Assembly (NCBI GenBank): GCA_001296005.1
Contig: LJHR01000037.1
Span: 118,478 to 182,477 of the forward strand
Source: an alpha proteobacterium AAP38
GTDB lineage: Bacteria > Pseudomonadota > Alphaproteobacteria > Azospirillales > Azospirillaceae
DNA: 64,000 nucleotides
Direction of reading: 5' to 3'
The translations under genes and the position numbers were made by a program. Below, one piece after another: positions 35,101 to 44,397 of this stretch (positions are counted from its first letter, which is position 1; each line of letters begins with the position of its first letter). Under the pieces are notes generated by a model, which was given only the letters and a program-made list of their open reading frames with translations, was not told the DNA's origin and did no database searches.

Positions 35101-37416
35101 CTGCTGGGTGACGATGTCACCATCACCCTGGGCTCCTATGCTACGGCCATCTCCATCGATGCCGCTGCTCTGGATGGCAACACCGACAGCACCAAGTCCG
35201 AGACCCTGACTCTGAATGGCGGCAGCGCCACGAAGAACATCACCGTCATCGGTGGTGGCGGCAACGACACCATCACGACGGGTTCGGGCAACGACAGCGT
35301 CACGGGCGGCGATGGTGCTGACAGCATCACCTCCGGCTCCGGCGACGACAATCTGTCCGGCGGCGCTGGCAATGACCGCTTCGTGGTCAGCAGCTTCGAC
35401 GCCAAGGACACGATTGTTGGCGGCGATGGCACCGACACCCTGGTGATCAGCTCCACCGTCACCGACAGCGGCGTGTTCGCCAATGTCAGCGGCGTGGAAA
35501 TTCTGGAACTGTCCGGCGCGACCGATGTCACGCTGCTGACGGGCGCTGGCAGCTTCACCACGGTCAAGCAGGCGACGGGTTCGGCCAATGTCATCACCTT
35601 CGCGGTCGGCTACACTGCCGCCACGACGGTTGATATCACCGGTCACACCACCGATGCCGACAAGCTGGTCAATGCTGCTGGTATTGCGCTGACTGTCACG
35701 GGTAACGCCAAGGACTTCGTGGCCACCACCACGATCACCGGCGGTACCGGCACCGACTCGCTGAAGATCACTGCCGACAAGGGCACCTCGGTCTTCACCA
35801 ACATCACCTCGGTCGAATCTGTCACGCTGCTGGACGGCACTGATGGCGGCGAGACGATGACGCTGGATCTCGGCAGCTACGCAACTGCCGTGTCCATCAA
35901 CGGTTCGGCTCTGGTTGGTGCACTGACCCTGACCGGCGGTAGCGCAACCAAGAACGTGACCGTCACGGGCGGCGCGGGTGCCGATGGTCTGACCACCGGT
36001 GCTGGCAATGACAGCATTTCCGCCGGTGCGGGCGCTGACACCATCACCTCTGGCACGGGCAACGACATCGTGCTCGGCGGTGCAGGTGCCGACAGCATCG
36101 ACGCTGGTGCTGGCAATGACAGCATCGACGGTGGCGACGGTGCCGACACGATCATCGGTGGTGCGGGTTCCGACACCATGACCGGTGGTGCAGGTGCTGA
36201 CCGCTTCATCTTCGTCGATGCGCAGTCCACCTCTGTGTCGACCGACACCATCACCGACTTCGTGACGGGTACGGACACGCTTGAGCTTCAGATCACTCTG
36301 ACCTCGGGCAAGGCCGCCTCCTTCAGCCATCAGGGCAATGCCGTGGACACCTCCACCGGCCTGACCCTGCTGAGCAGCAAGACCGGTGAGTCCTACTTCA
36401 ACACCACCACCTCTCAGTTCGTCGTCGATCTGAATGGTGATGGTCTGATCCAGTCCAGCGATCTGGTTGTCACCCTGAGCGGTGCCACCAAGGTCGACTC
36501 GACCTCGATCTACTACAACATCACGGGTACTGCCGGTAACGACACCGTGACGGGTAGCGCCAACGGCGACAGCATCTCTGGTCTGGCCGGTAACGACAGC
36601 ATCTCTGGTGCTGCCGGTAACGATACGATCGACGCTGGCGCCGGTGATGACACGGTTGCAGGTGGCGACGGCAATGACAGCATCGCTGGTGGTGCTGACA
36701 ATGACAGCATCAGCGGCGACGCTGGTGATGACAGCATCGACGGTGGCGCTGGTAACGACAGCATCGACGGCGGTGCTGGCAATGACAGCCTGGTCGGCGG
36801 TGCGGGCAACGACACCATCCTCGGTGGCGCTGGTGTTGACACGATCACTTCTGGCACCGGTGCAGACTCGGTGACGGGTGGTGCTGGTCTCGACACCTTC
36901 ATCATCGCGGCCGGTGATACGTCGGTGACCATTGGTGGGACGGGTAACTCCGGCACCATCGCTGGCTTCGACACGATCACCGACTTCACCCTGGGTTCGG
37001 GTTCCGCTAACTCCGAGACCCTGGACGTGGCTGGTACGGCTACGATTGCCACGACCACTGCCGGTACCGACGGTACCGACAGCACCCTGACCATCGGTGG
37101 CAACGCTATCAAGTCGCACGCCATCGCGGCGTCGGGTCTGATCACGTTCGATGACGCTGACACCTTTGCTGCGGCAGTGAGCATCACTTCCGATGCTAAC
37201 GTCGCCGCTGTGATCGAGTACCTGCAGGCGAATGACATCGGGACGACCGGTTCCACCGTGTTCTTCACCGACGGTACCAACACCTGGGTGTTCACGCAGG
37301 GCAGCGCCGATGGCACGACGAATGCCGACGATGTTGTGGTCAAGCTGACGGGCGTCCTTGCCGACACCCTGATCACGACCAACGGCACCGGCGCTAACGA
37401 TCTGTTCATCTCTTAA
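32149..37416 (+). CDS. Giant RTX surface-layer-like protein
   Basis: This 1755-residue protein is very acidic and Ala/Gly/Thr/Asp-rich, with no cysteine that I can see. Residues about 5-185 hold four repeats of roughly 45 residues ending in YGAAEGR or a variant. A Calx-beta-like segment follows (about 185-285). Repeating beta modules are punctuated by RTX nonapeptide arrays (GGAGNDxI type) near nt 34360-34620, 35240-35450, 35960-36210 and 36520-36910. The C-terminus has a tract (DDVVVKLTGVLADTLITT, ending NDLFIS) resembling the secretion end of the Caulobacter S-layer protein RsaA. GGAG precedes the ATG and a strong terminator follows. Export by the downstream type I system is inferred from locus and type. 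Confidence 0.85.
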   Translation: MAFNSAFVFNEAYYRAQNPDVAAAIGVLQPDGVTLFTSGKQHFDAYGAAEGRVASPLFNATVYAANNPDLAEAGITTEAQLRAHWSTYGAAEGRIGVSSQVFNLEYYKANNQDLVDLGLTDAQITAHFYEYGAAEGRAATENFSVAAYKAANPDLAGLTDSVARGHWYTYGAFEGRAFPQLAQSFTLTQSATQVSEGSAITYTITSALPVTADTSFTYNVTGDTNGGTIDAAVNADFNGVSGSVSISAGSTSVTFTITPTLDTTLEGLEGFKVTVFNSLLAVVGSKTGIIIDNSQNAPQNFTLTSSADSVTGGAAADTVTATLSSASTLTAGDVINLGGGADTVNLSITGTPGTVSSVTLTGVETLNVSAFETAAVEIDGTLFSSALTAINQTSSGDSADTKFSNLNGLVSASMASGKGDLALTYASSVVSGAADTQNLTVTNTGTGSKFAVNGVETIALTSNGTSTNVIELDDSADATLAKVTVSGANAIELTANDDKVKTFDASAATGKVTFKSDNTGIDYAITGGSGNDTFTLSETALTKADIIAGGAGVDKLTVSDTSVADADLAGLSSIESLAFGGASIDLTLGTKAVAAGIATVTGTTGNDVVTLTAVDFTSALTVAVSTGKDKVVNSANVALTVTAAASAIDGSDTLTGGTGTDTLTLTADGGSAALSANVTGFEVINLVADGTNTIALDLGDDAVIAAKSSLTINGSALTAAATVDASDISTNTKSVVITTGAGADTIDGGAGNDSIVSGAGADDVGGGAGADTIDGGAGNDTIDGEAGNDSLIGGDGDDSIVTGAGNDTVNAGAGNDTINVGSNLASGDSIDGGDGIDTLVVSGSITASVLSGVTNVEALSLTGGGSSATLAAALSGITTIDLSDTTAQTLTLDTGYTGVASVKLTGDTNGKDAIVNTANATLVVTANAGDILSTVSITGGTGTDTLTLTADGSSANLSAVTGVDGITIVDGGDAATGTAGSGGTLLGDDVTITLGSYATAISIDAAALDGNTDSTKSETLTLNGGSATKNITVIGGGGNDTITTGSGNDSVTGGDGADSITSGSGDDNLSGGAGNDRFVVSSFDAKDTIVGGDGTDTLVISSTVTDSGVFANVSGVEILELSGATDVTLLTGAGSFTTVKQATGSANVITFAVGYTAATTVDITGHTTDADKLVNAAGIALTVTGNAKDFVATTTITGGTGTDSLKITADKGTSVFTNITSVESVTLLDGTDGGETMTLDLGSYATAVSINGSALVGALTLTGGSATKNVTVTGGAGADGLTTGAGNDSISAGAGADTITSGTGNDIVLGGAGADSIDAGAGNDSIDGGDGADTIIGGAGSDTMTGGAGADRFIFVDAQSTSVSTDTITDFVTGTDTLELQITLTSGKAASFSHQGNAVDTSTGLTLLSSKTGESYFNTTTSQFVVDLNGDGLIQSSDLVVTLSGATKVDSTSIYYNITGTAGNDTVTGSANGDSISGLAGNDSISGAAGNDTIDAGAGDDTVAGGDGNDSIAGGADNDSISGDAGDDSIDGGAGNDSIDGGAGNDSLVGGAGNDTILGGAGVDTITSGTGADSVTGGAGLDTFIIAAGDTSVTIGGTGNSGTIAGFDTITDFTLGSGSANSETLDVAGTATIATTTAGTDGTDSTLTIGGNAIKSHAIAASGLITFDDADTFAAAVSITSDANVAAVIEYLQANDIGTTGSTVFFTDGTNTWVFTQGSADGTTNADDVVVKLTGVLADTLITTNGTGANDLFIS

Positions 37417-37441
37417 TGAACAATCGTAACGCTTGAAGTAG

Positions 37442-37472
37442 GGGCCGACCCGCAAGGGTCGGCCCTTTTTTT
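37442..37472 (+). terminator. Strong intrinsic terminator of the RTX gene
   Basis: GGGCCGACCC (37442-37451), GCAA tetraloop, GGGTCGGCCC (37456-37465), then seven T. Perfect 10-bp stem, as expected after a highly expressed single gene. Confidence 0.95.
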
Positions 37473-37681
37473 ATGCTGGGTGGTTCCAGGGCCGGAAGTT
37501 ATGTGATGCACGATCCAGTGCCAGCGCCCCCCGGTGTAGCCAGGGCGAACGGATCTCTTGCACTCTGTAACAGCGCAATTGTCGCCTTATCAGCGCAGCT
37601 TGGAGTTGGTCATGCGCTCGTAGATGCGACTGACCGTGCCTAAACTTATGTTGTGTCGGATAAATTGCGCTTCAGATCAGT

Positions 37682-39133
37682 TCATCTGAAGCGCTCAGGC
37701 GACCCCATGCTGGCCTTCATTGCCTCAACAACGGCATCAACCACAGCGTCCCAGTCTCCGGGGCGGGGTTGCGTGAATATCCGCATGCACTGATACCAGC
37801 CCGTGCGCTGCCGCCCGCGTCCCCATCGCCATTCACTTTCGTATCGGTTCAACAGCCAGACAGGTCGTCCAAGCCCGGCTGCCAGATGCGCAACCGCAGT
37901 ATCGACGCTGATCACAAGGTCAAGATTTGCAATGATGGCGGCGGTGTCGTCAAAGCTACGGGCGTTGACCAACGGATCAAGCACAGTACCGCCAGTCAGA
38001 CGAAGGTCGCGCTGTAGGCTGATAAAGTGCAGGTTTGGTAGAATCAGCAACGGCTTCAAACTATCCAATGGCATGTCACGTCCCGTGACTGCCGTCTGGT
38101 GCCCGCCCGCCCAGACAAAACCGATCCTGGGCGCTAGTCCAGGGAGTTTTCGATTCCACTCCGAAACGAGCCCCGAATCTGCTTTCAAGTACGGCGTTCC
38201 TCCGCCCGGCGCCTGCTCAGGTGTTGGGCGATTGAGCAGGCGAGGCAGATCCATCAACATCGCATGGTGCGTGAAGGCATCATCGCTGGCGGCCCCGTGC
38301 TGAGATTTATCACAAACCTCTATTCCAGGAGCCATTGAGCGGGTGATCAAGTTACGCAAGGCACCGGGAACAACAAAGCGAACCTTAGGGAATATATCGA
38401 TCGTACCGAGAACGTAACGACAGAACTGGAGACAATCTCCGAACCCCTGCTCTGCATGAACCACCAAGCCAGCTTTATGCGATACTGCTTCGCCTTGCCA
38501 TTGTGGCAAAGACGTTTCGGGTGGCCTTTCGACCGCTTCACGATCCCAACCCCGCCAGCGACAAGCGTAATCCTCCCAACCGGCGGCCCAGTCACCCTGC
38601 ATAAGCGCGATTATTCCGCAACTAAAACGAAACTTTGGGTTTGCTGGAGCCAGGCCAACCGCCTCGCGGCAAAGTGCGCGTGCCTTATCCAGATCACCCA
38701 GATCGCGAAAGGCACGGGATGCGTGATGGCGCAGAACTGCGTCGTTTTCAGCCGCCAGCTCCGAAAGCAAGGCATCAAACAAGGCGGTCGCCTCCACATG
38801 CCGTCGCAGTAACGTCAAGGCAACGGCCAAGTGGTGTCGGGCGTTGTGAAGCTGCGGCGCCCTTTCCACCGCTCGGCTCAACAGTTCGAACGCTTCCATG
38901 GGACGCCGAAGCATCAACAAGGCGGCTCCCTGCCGCTGCCAAAGCAGCGGATCATCCCGATCCTTGGCCAAGAGTTGGTAGGCTGCGAGCGCCGCGTGCG
39001 GCTTTCCGTCGATGAGCAGGCGGTCGGCATCGGCCAGGCCAATGGCCGGCTGATCGGCATGTCCATTGTGTGTGGTGCTGCTCAAACTACGGCCTCTCGC
39101 AACAGGCTGATGATGGTGGTTGGTGACCCGCAA
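37682..39133 (-). CDS. TPR-repeat protein with GT-B-like glycosyltransferase domain
   Basis: This 483-residue protein has an N-terminal TPR region (about 30-190, Ala/Leu-rich helix pairs such as LLWQRQGAALLMLRRP and ARHHLAVALTLLRR). A C-terminal domain shows FVWAGGHQTAVTGRDMPL, ISVDTAVAHLAAGLGRPVWLL and a Trp-rich WRWGRGRQRTGWYQCM. This matches TPR-linked GT9/GT41-like enzymes found in protein glycosylation loci. It is divergent from the GT4 gene whose start lies 67 nt away. The start is uncertain: a TTG at 39133 or a TTG at 39085 with GAGAGG upstream. A role modifying the RTX protein is inferred from position. Confidence 0.8.
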   Translation of the reverse strand: MRVTNHHHQPVARGRSLSSTTHNGHADQPAIGLADADRLLIDGKPHAALAAYQLLAKDRDDPLLWQRQGAALLMLRRPMEAFELLSRAVERAPQLHNARHHLAVALTLLRRHVEATALFDALLSELAAENDAVLRHHASRAFRDLGDLDKARALCREAVGLAPANPKFRFSCGIIALMQGDWAAGWEDYACRWRGWDREAVERPPETSLPQWQGEAVSHKAGLVVHAEQGFGDCLQFCRYVLGTIDIFPKVRFVVPGALRNLITRSMAPGIEVCDKSQHGAASDDAFTHHAMLMDLPRLLNRPTPEQAPGGGTPYLKADSGLVSEWNRKLPGLAPRIGFVWAGGHQTAVTGRDMPLDSLKPLLILPNLHFISLQRDLRLTGGTVLDPLVNARSFDDTAAIIANLDLVISVDTAVAHLAAGLGRPVWLLNRYESEWRWGRGRQRTGWYQCMRIFTQPRPGDWDAVVDAVVEAMKASMGSPERFR

Positions 39134-39200
39134 CCATGGTGCTATCTACAAGGACCGCCGTGACTTGACCACATCTGTTGTCCAAAGGCTCAACCGTTCC

Positions 39201-40856
39201 ATGTCTGCTGTCGACCCCGCCATGCTGCCATTTGCTATTTTCTCTTCCGGCGATGCCTATTCTACTGCAAAGAAAATCATGGGCCGCCAGTCGGCAGGTA
39301 AGTCATTCTTGAATGGTGTCGCCCGGCGGATCCCGGTTGGAACATTGGCAGCGACCGGTTACGGGTCGCCGAGTGACTTTATCAAGCTGCTCAAAGCGGA
39401 AGGTTTCCGTGGGCGTGTCGTGTGGAGCAGCATGCCCAATCTTGAGGCGGCTGTTAATGCGGGATGCCTATATTATCCGGCAGTGCCGACGCGTGTGATT
39501 GCACAGTTGCGCGAGGATGCAGGGCCTACCTCCTTCAGCCTCATGGGGGTGACACACACGCTCTCATCCCAGTCTGCCATCGATCAGCTTGCCGATCTCA
39601 TTCAGCCCCCCTTTCGTCCGTGGGACGCATTGATCTGCACCTCGCAAGCCGCCAGAACCCTGGTCAAGGGCCTGCATGAGGAGCAGATTGATTATTTGCA
39701 GGGCAGTCTCGGGGTGACGCGCATCAACACGCCGCAACTGCCTGTCATCCCACTTGGCGTCAATGTGCCTGCTTTCACGGTGCCAGATGGTGCCCGGTCA
39801 GCTGCGCGGGCAGCCCTGGCATTAGACGATCATGAGGTCGTGTTTCTGTTTGCGGGCCGTCTGACTTTCCATGCAAAAGCCAATCCAGGTCCGACCTATC
39901 AGGCCTTGCAGGCCGCCGCCACAGCATCGGGAAAGAAACTAGTCTGTATTGAAGCCGGTATCGCCCCTAATGAATCGGTTGAACAGGCCTTGCGGGATGC
40001 TCAACGAGTGCTGGCCCCCTCCGTCCGGTTCATTCGGGTGAAAGGCGGTGATCACTCCGCCTATTACCAGACATGGCATGCGGCCGACATATTTGTGTCT
40101 CTGTCGGACAATATCCAGGAAACGTTCGGCCTCACACCCGTAGAGGCAATGGCTGCCGGACTGCCAGTGATCGTTTCGGACTGGGATGGTTACAAGGACA
40201 CTGTGCGTGCTGGCATTGATGGTCTGCGCGTGCCAACGATATTACCACCCGCCGGGACCGGGGGAGATCTTGCGCGACGCCATAGCTGCGGAGCCGATAC
40301 CTACGACATGTTCATTGGCCGGAGCAGCCTGGCGACGGTCGTTCATCCGGGCATGTTGGCAAAAGCCATGACGGAGCTGGCTGCAGATCCGGACAGACGT
40401 GCTGCCATGGGGGCTGCGGGCCGTGCTCGCGCCATCGCAGACTTCGATTGGCCCGTTATCCTGGGCCGATATGGGGAGCTGGCCGAGGAACTGGCGGCTA
40501 TTCGCGGCAAGTACACCAACATTGCAGCCTGGAAGGATCCCCGGTTTGCGGATCCTTATCAACGTTTCCGTCATTTCCCCACGGCCACGCTTTCCGGCAG
40601 TTGGCGCGTGCGTCATCGGCAAGACAGCCGGCAGCGTCTTGAAGCCTTGACGCAGTTGGCAATCGCCAATTATGGCTTCGCCGAACGGGTCTGGCCGGCG
40701 GCCCTGCCCGGAAAACTGCTCGATCTGGTTCCTGAAGGTGAGCATGGCGCCGAGATCGGCCCCCTCCTTGAGCGAGCGGGCCTTTCGGATAACCATAGTG
40801 TAAGAGCGCTGATGTGGTTGTGGAAGTTCGACATTGTCGACATCCAAACGACATGA
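39201..40856 (+). CDS. Glycosyltransferase family 4-like protein
   Basis: This 551-residue protein is a GT-B glycosyltransferase. The donor-binding end shows FVSLSDNIQETFGLTPVEAMAAGLPVIVSDWDGY, the E-x7-E-type GT4 signature. HFHAKANPGPTYQAL and FLFAGRLTF belong to the C-terminal Rossmann half. It is longer than typical GT4 enzymes because of an N-terminal extension and a helical C-terminal part (about 450-550). The start MSAVDPAM at 39201 is chosen over 39120, which overlaps the divergent gene. DNA here looks less GC-rich than the capsule region. It probably transfers a sugar to a surface protein or glycan. Confidence 0.82.
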   Translation: MSAVDPAMLPFAIFSSGDAYSTAKKIMGRQSAGKSFLNGVARRIPVGTLAATGYGSPSDFIKLLKAEGFRGRVVWSSMPNLEAAVNAGCLYYPAVPTRVIAQLREDAGPTSFSLMGVTHTLSSQSAIDQLADLIQPPFRPWDALICTSQAARTLVKGLHEEQIDYLQGSLGVTRINTPQLPVIPLGVNVPAFTVPDGARSAARAALALDDHEVVFLFAGRLTFHAKANPGPTYQALQAAATASGKKLVCIEAGIAPNESVEQALRDAQRVLAPSVRFIRVKGGDHSAYYQTWHAADIFVSLSDNIQETFGLTPVEAMAAGLPVIVSDWDGYKDTVRAGIDGLRVPTILPPAGTGGDLARRHSCGADTYDMFIGRSSLATVVHPGMLAKAMTELAADPDRRAAMGAAGRARAIADFDWPVILGRYGELAEELAAIRGKYTNIAAWKDPRFADPYQRFRHFPTATLSGSWRVRHRQDSRQRLEALTQLAIANYGFAERVWPAALPGKLLDLVPEGEHGAEIGPLLERAGLSDNHSVRALMWLWKFDIVDIQTT

Positions 40857-40989
40857 TCAGTGCTTAGAATGGTTGCGTCGTCCAATGGCAACGCAGATCA
40901 TTGTTTGTCGTGTGGTTCCTGAGGGAATACTGTACCATTTTTGTCCCTTTACGGCTCCGCTGTGTTTTGTCTGACGTGGGATATTTATC

Positions 40990-42216
40990 GTGAAAATCCT
41001 GTTCGTACACCAGAACTTCCCTGGCCAGTTCAAGAACCTTGCCCCAAGCTTGTCTAAGCGTGGCCATGAGGTGCGTGCCCTTCATATTTCCGGGCACCCT
41101 GGGGATGGTGTTCAGGCCATGGCCTATAAGCCCACCCGAAGCACAACGCCGGCCATACACCCCTGGGCCAGCGACTATGAGACCAAGATCATCAGAGGTG
41201 AAGCCTGCGCCAGAGCTGCGGTTGCGATGCGAGAGGCCGGGTGGTCGCCTGATATCATCGTCGGCCATCCTGGTTGGGGGGAGATGCTTTTTCTGCGTGA
41301 TATCTGGCCCGCGGCACCACAGCTGCACTTCTTGGAGTTCTTTTACCGGGTCGATCTCGATGTGAGTTTCGATCCTGAGTTTCCTCAGGACGGTTGGCAA
41401 GCTGCGGCCAGGATCCGTGCCAAGAATGCGTCGGGCTTGCTTAGCTTGTCTTGTATGGATGCCGCCTATAGTCCGACCGAATGGCAACGCACCTCATATC
41501 CCGACAATCTTCATCAACGGATCGAAGTCATCCATGATGGGATCGATACGGACCATATGGTACCGGCCAATGATGCCAAGCTGACGGTCAATTCACGCAA
41601 TCTCACATTGCATACCGGCATGGAGATTGTCACTTTCATCAACCGCAATCTGGAACCGTATCGTGGCTATCACAGCTTCATGCGGTCGCTTCCAGCCCTG
41701 ATGAAGGCCCGCCCGAACGCCCTGATCGTGATTGTTGGCGGGGAGAGCGTCTCCTATGGCGCCAAAGCGCCGGATGGAAATACCTGGAAGCAGATTTTCC
41801 TCGATGAGGTTGCCGACCGTGTGGACATGTCGCGTCTGCTCTTTGTCGGCAGCATTCCCTACCAAGCATTCAGGACGTTGATGCAGGTATCGGCCTGTCA
41901 TGTCTATCTGACCTACCCGTTCGTGCTTAGCTGGTCGATGCTGGAAGCTATGTCCTGCGGCGTGCCTCTTATCGGTAGCGCTACTCCGCCCGTTGAGGAG
42001 GTGGTCAAGGACGGGCATAACGGTCTTCTGGTCGGCTTCCGCGACTATGAGGGATTGGCTGACCGCGTGGCATCGATTCTGGGTGAGCCTGAGCGCTATC
42101 GTGAAATGCGTGTGGCTGCCCGTCAGACCATCATTGACCGCTATGATCTGAAAAGGGTCTGTCTGCCCAAGCAGATCGCGTTGGTAGAGTCGATGGTCCC
42201 GGGCGCTGCTCCTTGA
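40990..42216 (+). CDS. Glycosyltransferase family 4
   Basis: This 408-residue GT4-type enzyme starts MKILFVHQNFPGQFKNLAPSL, a hallmark of the Glyco_trans_4_3 group. The C-terminal half has TYPFVLSWSMLEAMSCGVPLIGSATPPVEEVVKDGHNGLLVGF, containing the E-x7-E-like donor motif and the DGxNG turn. The GTG start at 40990 is the first in frame. Its neighbours are another GT4 gene and a methyltransferase gene, so it should contribute to the glycan made in this locus. Donor sugar unknown. Confidence 0.87.
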   Translation: MKILFVHQNFPGQFKNLAPSLSKRGHEVRALHISGHPGDGVQAMAYKPTRSTTPAIHPWASDYETKIIRGEACARAAVAMREAGWSPDIIVGHPGWGEMLFLRDIWPAAPQLHFLEFFYRVDLDVSFDPEFPQDGWQAAARIRAKNASGLLSLSCMDAAYSPTEWQRTSYPDNLHQRIEVIHDGIDTDHMVPANDAKLTVNSRNLTLHTGMEIVTFINRNLEPYRGYHSFMRSLPALMKARPNALIVIVGGESVSYGAKAPDGNTWKQIFLDEVADRVDMSRLLFVGSIPYQAFRTLMQVSACHVYLTYPFVLSWSMLEAMSCGVPLIGSATPPVEEVVKDGHNGLLVGFRDYEGLADRVASILGEPERYREMRVAARQTIIDRYDLKRVCLPKQIALVESMVPGAAP

Positions 42217-42301
42217 TGCGATTGCCAGTGCTGCCAAGAATGGTATAACCGTCTGCCGACAAGCGGCAGGCTCAATCACACCGAATTATTGCGGGGTTTT
42301 T

Positions 42302-43831
42302 ATGAGTGGTTCCTGGACCTCCGGCTATGTCGCCGATATCGGATATACCTATGGTTTCTATCGGGAACTAACTCCCGCCATGTTGAATATGGCACTGGCG
42401 TTGCGGAACCAGGCAACCGCATCCCTGGATGATAAGCTCGCCTATTGTGAACTGGGTTGCGGGCAGGGGATAACCTCTAACCTTCTTGCCGCAGCAAACC
42501 CTGAGATCGAGTTTTACGCCACCGATTTCAATCCTTCACAGATCGCTGGCGCTCAGGCATTGGCGAAGGCTGCCGGCACCACCAATGTGCATTTCTACGA
42601 CCAGAGCTTTCAGGAGTTCATCGACAATCCCGACCTGCCGGCCTTCGATTTCATCTCGCTGCACGGTATCTACAGCTGGATCAGCCAGGAGAATCGTCAG
42701 GCGATTGTCCGGTTTATCGCTCGTCATCTGAAGCCGGGTGGCGCGGTGTACATCTCTTACAACACCATGCCGGGTTGGGCGTCGATCATGCCGCTGCGCC
42801 AGCTGCTGGTGCAGCAGGCGGCCACCTCAACGGGACCGATTGTGCCCCGTATCGATCAGGCCTTGGCTTTTGCGACGAAGCTGATGGACGGCAAAGCCCG
42901 TTACTTCACAGCCAATCCGGTGCTGAAGGAGCGTGTCGAGCAGCTGCAGAAGCAGCCACGGCAGTATCTGGCCCACGAATACATGAACCGCGACTGGACG
43001 CCGTTCTATTTTGCCGATGTCGTCAACGAATTGTCGGATGCCAAGCTTGGCTGGACAGCGTCGGCAAATCTTACAGACCACGTTGAAAACATCTCGCTGG
43101 CACCCGATCATCAAGCCATTCTGAATGAGATTGGCGACGCTGTGCGCCGCGAGTCCATTCGCGACTATCTGGTCAATCAGCAGTTCCGGCGCGATATATT
43201 CGTGCGCGGCAGCCGCACGCTGCCGACGCCGATCGCCAGCCGGCAGTTGCTGTCCACCCGGTTTGTGCTTGCTGTAAATGCCGCTGACGTGCCGCTGACC
43301 ATTAATACCACGGCCGGGCAGGTGAAGCTGCATGAGGAGACTTACCGCCCCGTGCTGGACTCCTTGGAGCGTGGTTCCAAGACGCTTGGAGAACTTCTGG
43401 CAGAGCCCGCGATTGCGGCGGTCGGCGTGCAGCGCGTCATCCAGGTTCTGACCGTTATCACTGGTACCGGCCATATCTATCCGGCTTTGCCGCAAAAGGG
43501 TGAGGCGCGACGGCGCTCCCGGACCGACGCCTTCAACAAGGCCGTTCTGGAGATTGCCGAAAGCTCCAGCGATCTTCAGTATCTGGCGTCGCCGGTATCC
43601 GGCAGCGGTCACACCTATGACCGGATCCAGATGCTTTTCCTGACTGCCATGCGTAAGGGGGGGGATGCGCCGGAGTTTGTCTGGAACAATCTGCGCCAGC
43701 AGAATCAGCGCCTGCTCAAGGACGGAAAGGCCCTTGAAACGCCGGAGGAAAACCTGGCGGAGTTGCGTGCGCGCTTTGCGGACTTCCAGACAAAGGTTCT
43801 GCCTTTTACGAAGCGCCTGGGGATTATTTAA
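42302..43831 (+). CDS. Methyltransferase with regulatory domain
   Basis: This 509-residue protein has an N-terminal class I methyltransferase domain (CELGCGQGITSNLLAAANP as motif I, YATDFNPSQI, FDFISLHGIYSWI). A long C-terminal region follows, consistent with the MethyTransf_Reg domain, with YMNRDWTPFYFADV and RRDIFVRG. This two-domain enzyme occurs in loci for glycan or surface-protein modification in Alphaproteobacteria. The start ATG lies 83 nt after the GT4 stop. Two bases separate its stop from the next frame, so they are coupled. Target residue or sugar unknown. Confidence 0.85.
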   Translation: MSGSWTSGYVADIGYTYGFYRELTPAMLNMALALRNQATASLDDKLAYCELGCGQGITSNLLAAANPEIEFYATDFNPSQIAGAQALAKAAGTTNVHFYDQSFQEFIDNPDLPAFDFISLHGIYSWISQENRQAIVRFIARHLKPGGAVYISYNTMPGWASIMPLRQLLVQQAATSTGPIVPRIDQALAFATKLMDGKARYFTANPVLKERVEQLQKQPRQYLAHEYMNRDWTPFYFADVVNELSDAKLGWTASANLTDHVENISLAPDHQAILNEIGDAVRRESIRDYLVNQQFRRDIFVRGSRTLPTPIASRQLLSTRFVLAVNAADVPLTINTTAGQVKLHEETYRPVLDSLERGSKTLGELLAEPAIAAVGVQRVIQVLTVITGTGHIYPALPQKGEARRRSRTDAFNKAVLEIAESSSDLQYLASPVSGSGHTYDRIQMLFLTAMRKGGDAPEFVWNNLRQQNQRLLKDGKALETPEENLAELRARFADFQTKVLPFTKRLGII

Positions 43832-43836
43832 CCGTG

Positions 43837-44397
43837 ATGGCTGCGGTTGCAGGAACTTTCCATGCGACTGATCTCGACATTCGCTATGACATGATCGAAG
43901 ACCGTCTTCTGCTGACTGCGCGTGCCGTTGGTACGCGCAGCAGCAACCTCTCGTTGACGCGTAAATTGGCGCGATCTCTGTTGGGGGCGTTGGTGGAGAT
44001 CATGGTCCGGTCCAATGAGGATGCACGACGGGCCCCGGCTTTTCAGCGGCATGATGTCCTGCTGTTCGAGCATGTTTCAGTGCTGGAGCGGCGCCCTGTG
44101 TCCGGTGCCAACCCAGCCGCTTCGAAGACCACCGACACGGTTTCGGATGAACCATCTGTCCTGCCGCCACAGTTGCTTCAGAAGATTGACCTCTCGGTTG
44201 CGGATGCCAATTTACAGATGCGATTGGTCTCCACCAGCGACCATGTGGTGGAGTTCCGCTTTCCACGGGATGTGGGCCATCAGCTCATTCATGTGTTGAT
44301 GGTCAAATGCCGCGATGCCTGTTGGGGATTTTCCGAGTTCGACTGGATCGACCGTCGGGCTAACATTGTCATCCCGAACGGTCTTCGCCCATCTTGA
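43837..44397 (+). CDS. Hypothetical protein in the RTX/type I locus (186 aa)
   Basis: I do not recognise a named family. The protein begins with AVAGTFHATDLDIRYDMIEDRLLLTARAVG, beta-rich and with hydrophobic alternation. A basic helix follows (LSLTRKLARSLLGALVEIM), then a Pro-rich polar linker near 90-115 and a second beta domain (VADANLQMRLVSTSDHVVEFRF, WGFSEFDW). There is no signal peptide or membrane segment. The gene follows the methyltransferase with 5 nt between them (GTG at 43834 is an alternative start) and precedes the exporter genes. An accessory role in substrate folding or secretion is a guess. Confidence 0.6.
   Translation: MAAVAGTFHATDLDIRYDMIEDRLLLTARAVGTRSSNLSLTRKLARSLLGALVEIMVRSNEDARRAPAFQRHDVLLFEHVSVLERRPVSGANPAASKTTDTVSDEPSVLPPQLLQKIDLSVADANLQMRLVSTSDHVVEFRFPRDVGHQLIHVLMVKCRDACWGFSEFDWIDRRANIVIPNGLRPS

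Noticed and set aside
32119..37455. Open frame of 1778 codons antisense to the giant RTX gene
   Set aside because: It mirrors the forward gene's repetitive Gly/Asp/Thr codon pattern, has low-complexity Val/Ser/Asp composition and no start signals; the forward strand has RBS, domains and terminator.
42253..42269. Hairpin CTGCCG/CGGCAG between the GT4 and methyltransferase genes
   Set aside because: Short 6-bp stem with no T-tract; insufficient to call a terminator or regulator.
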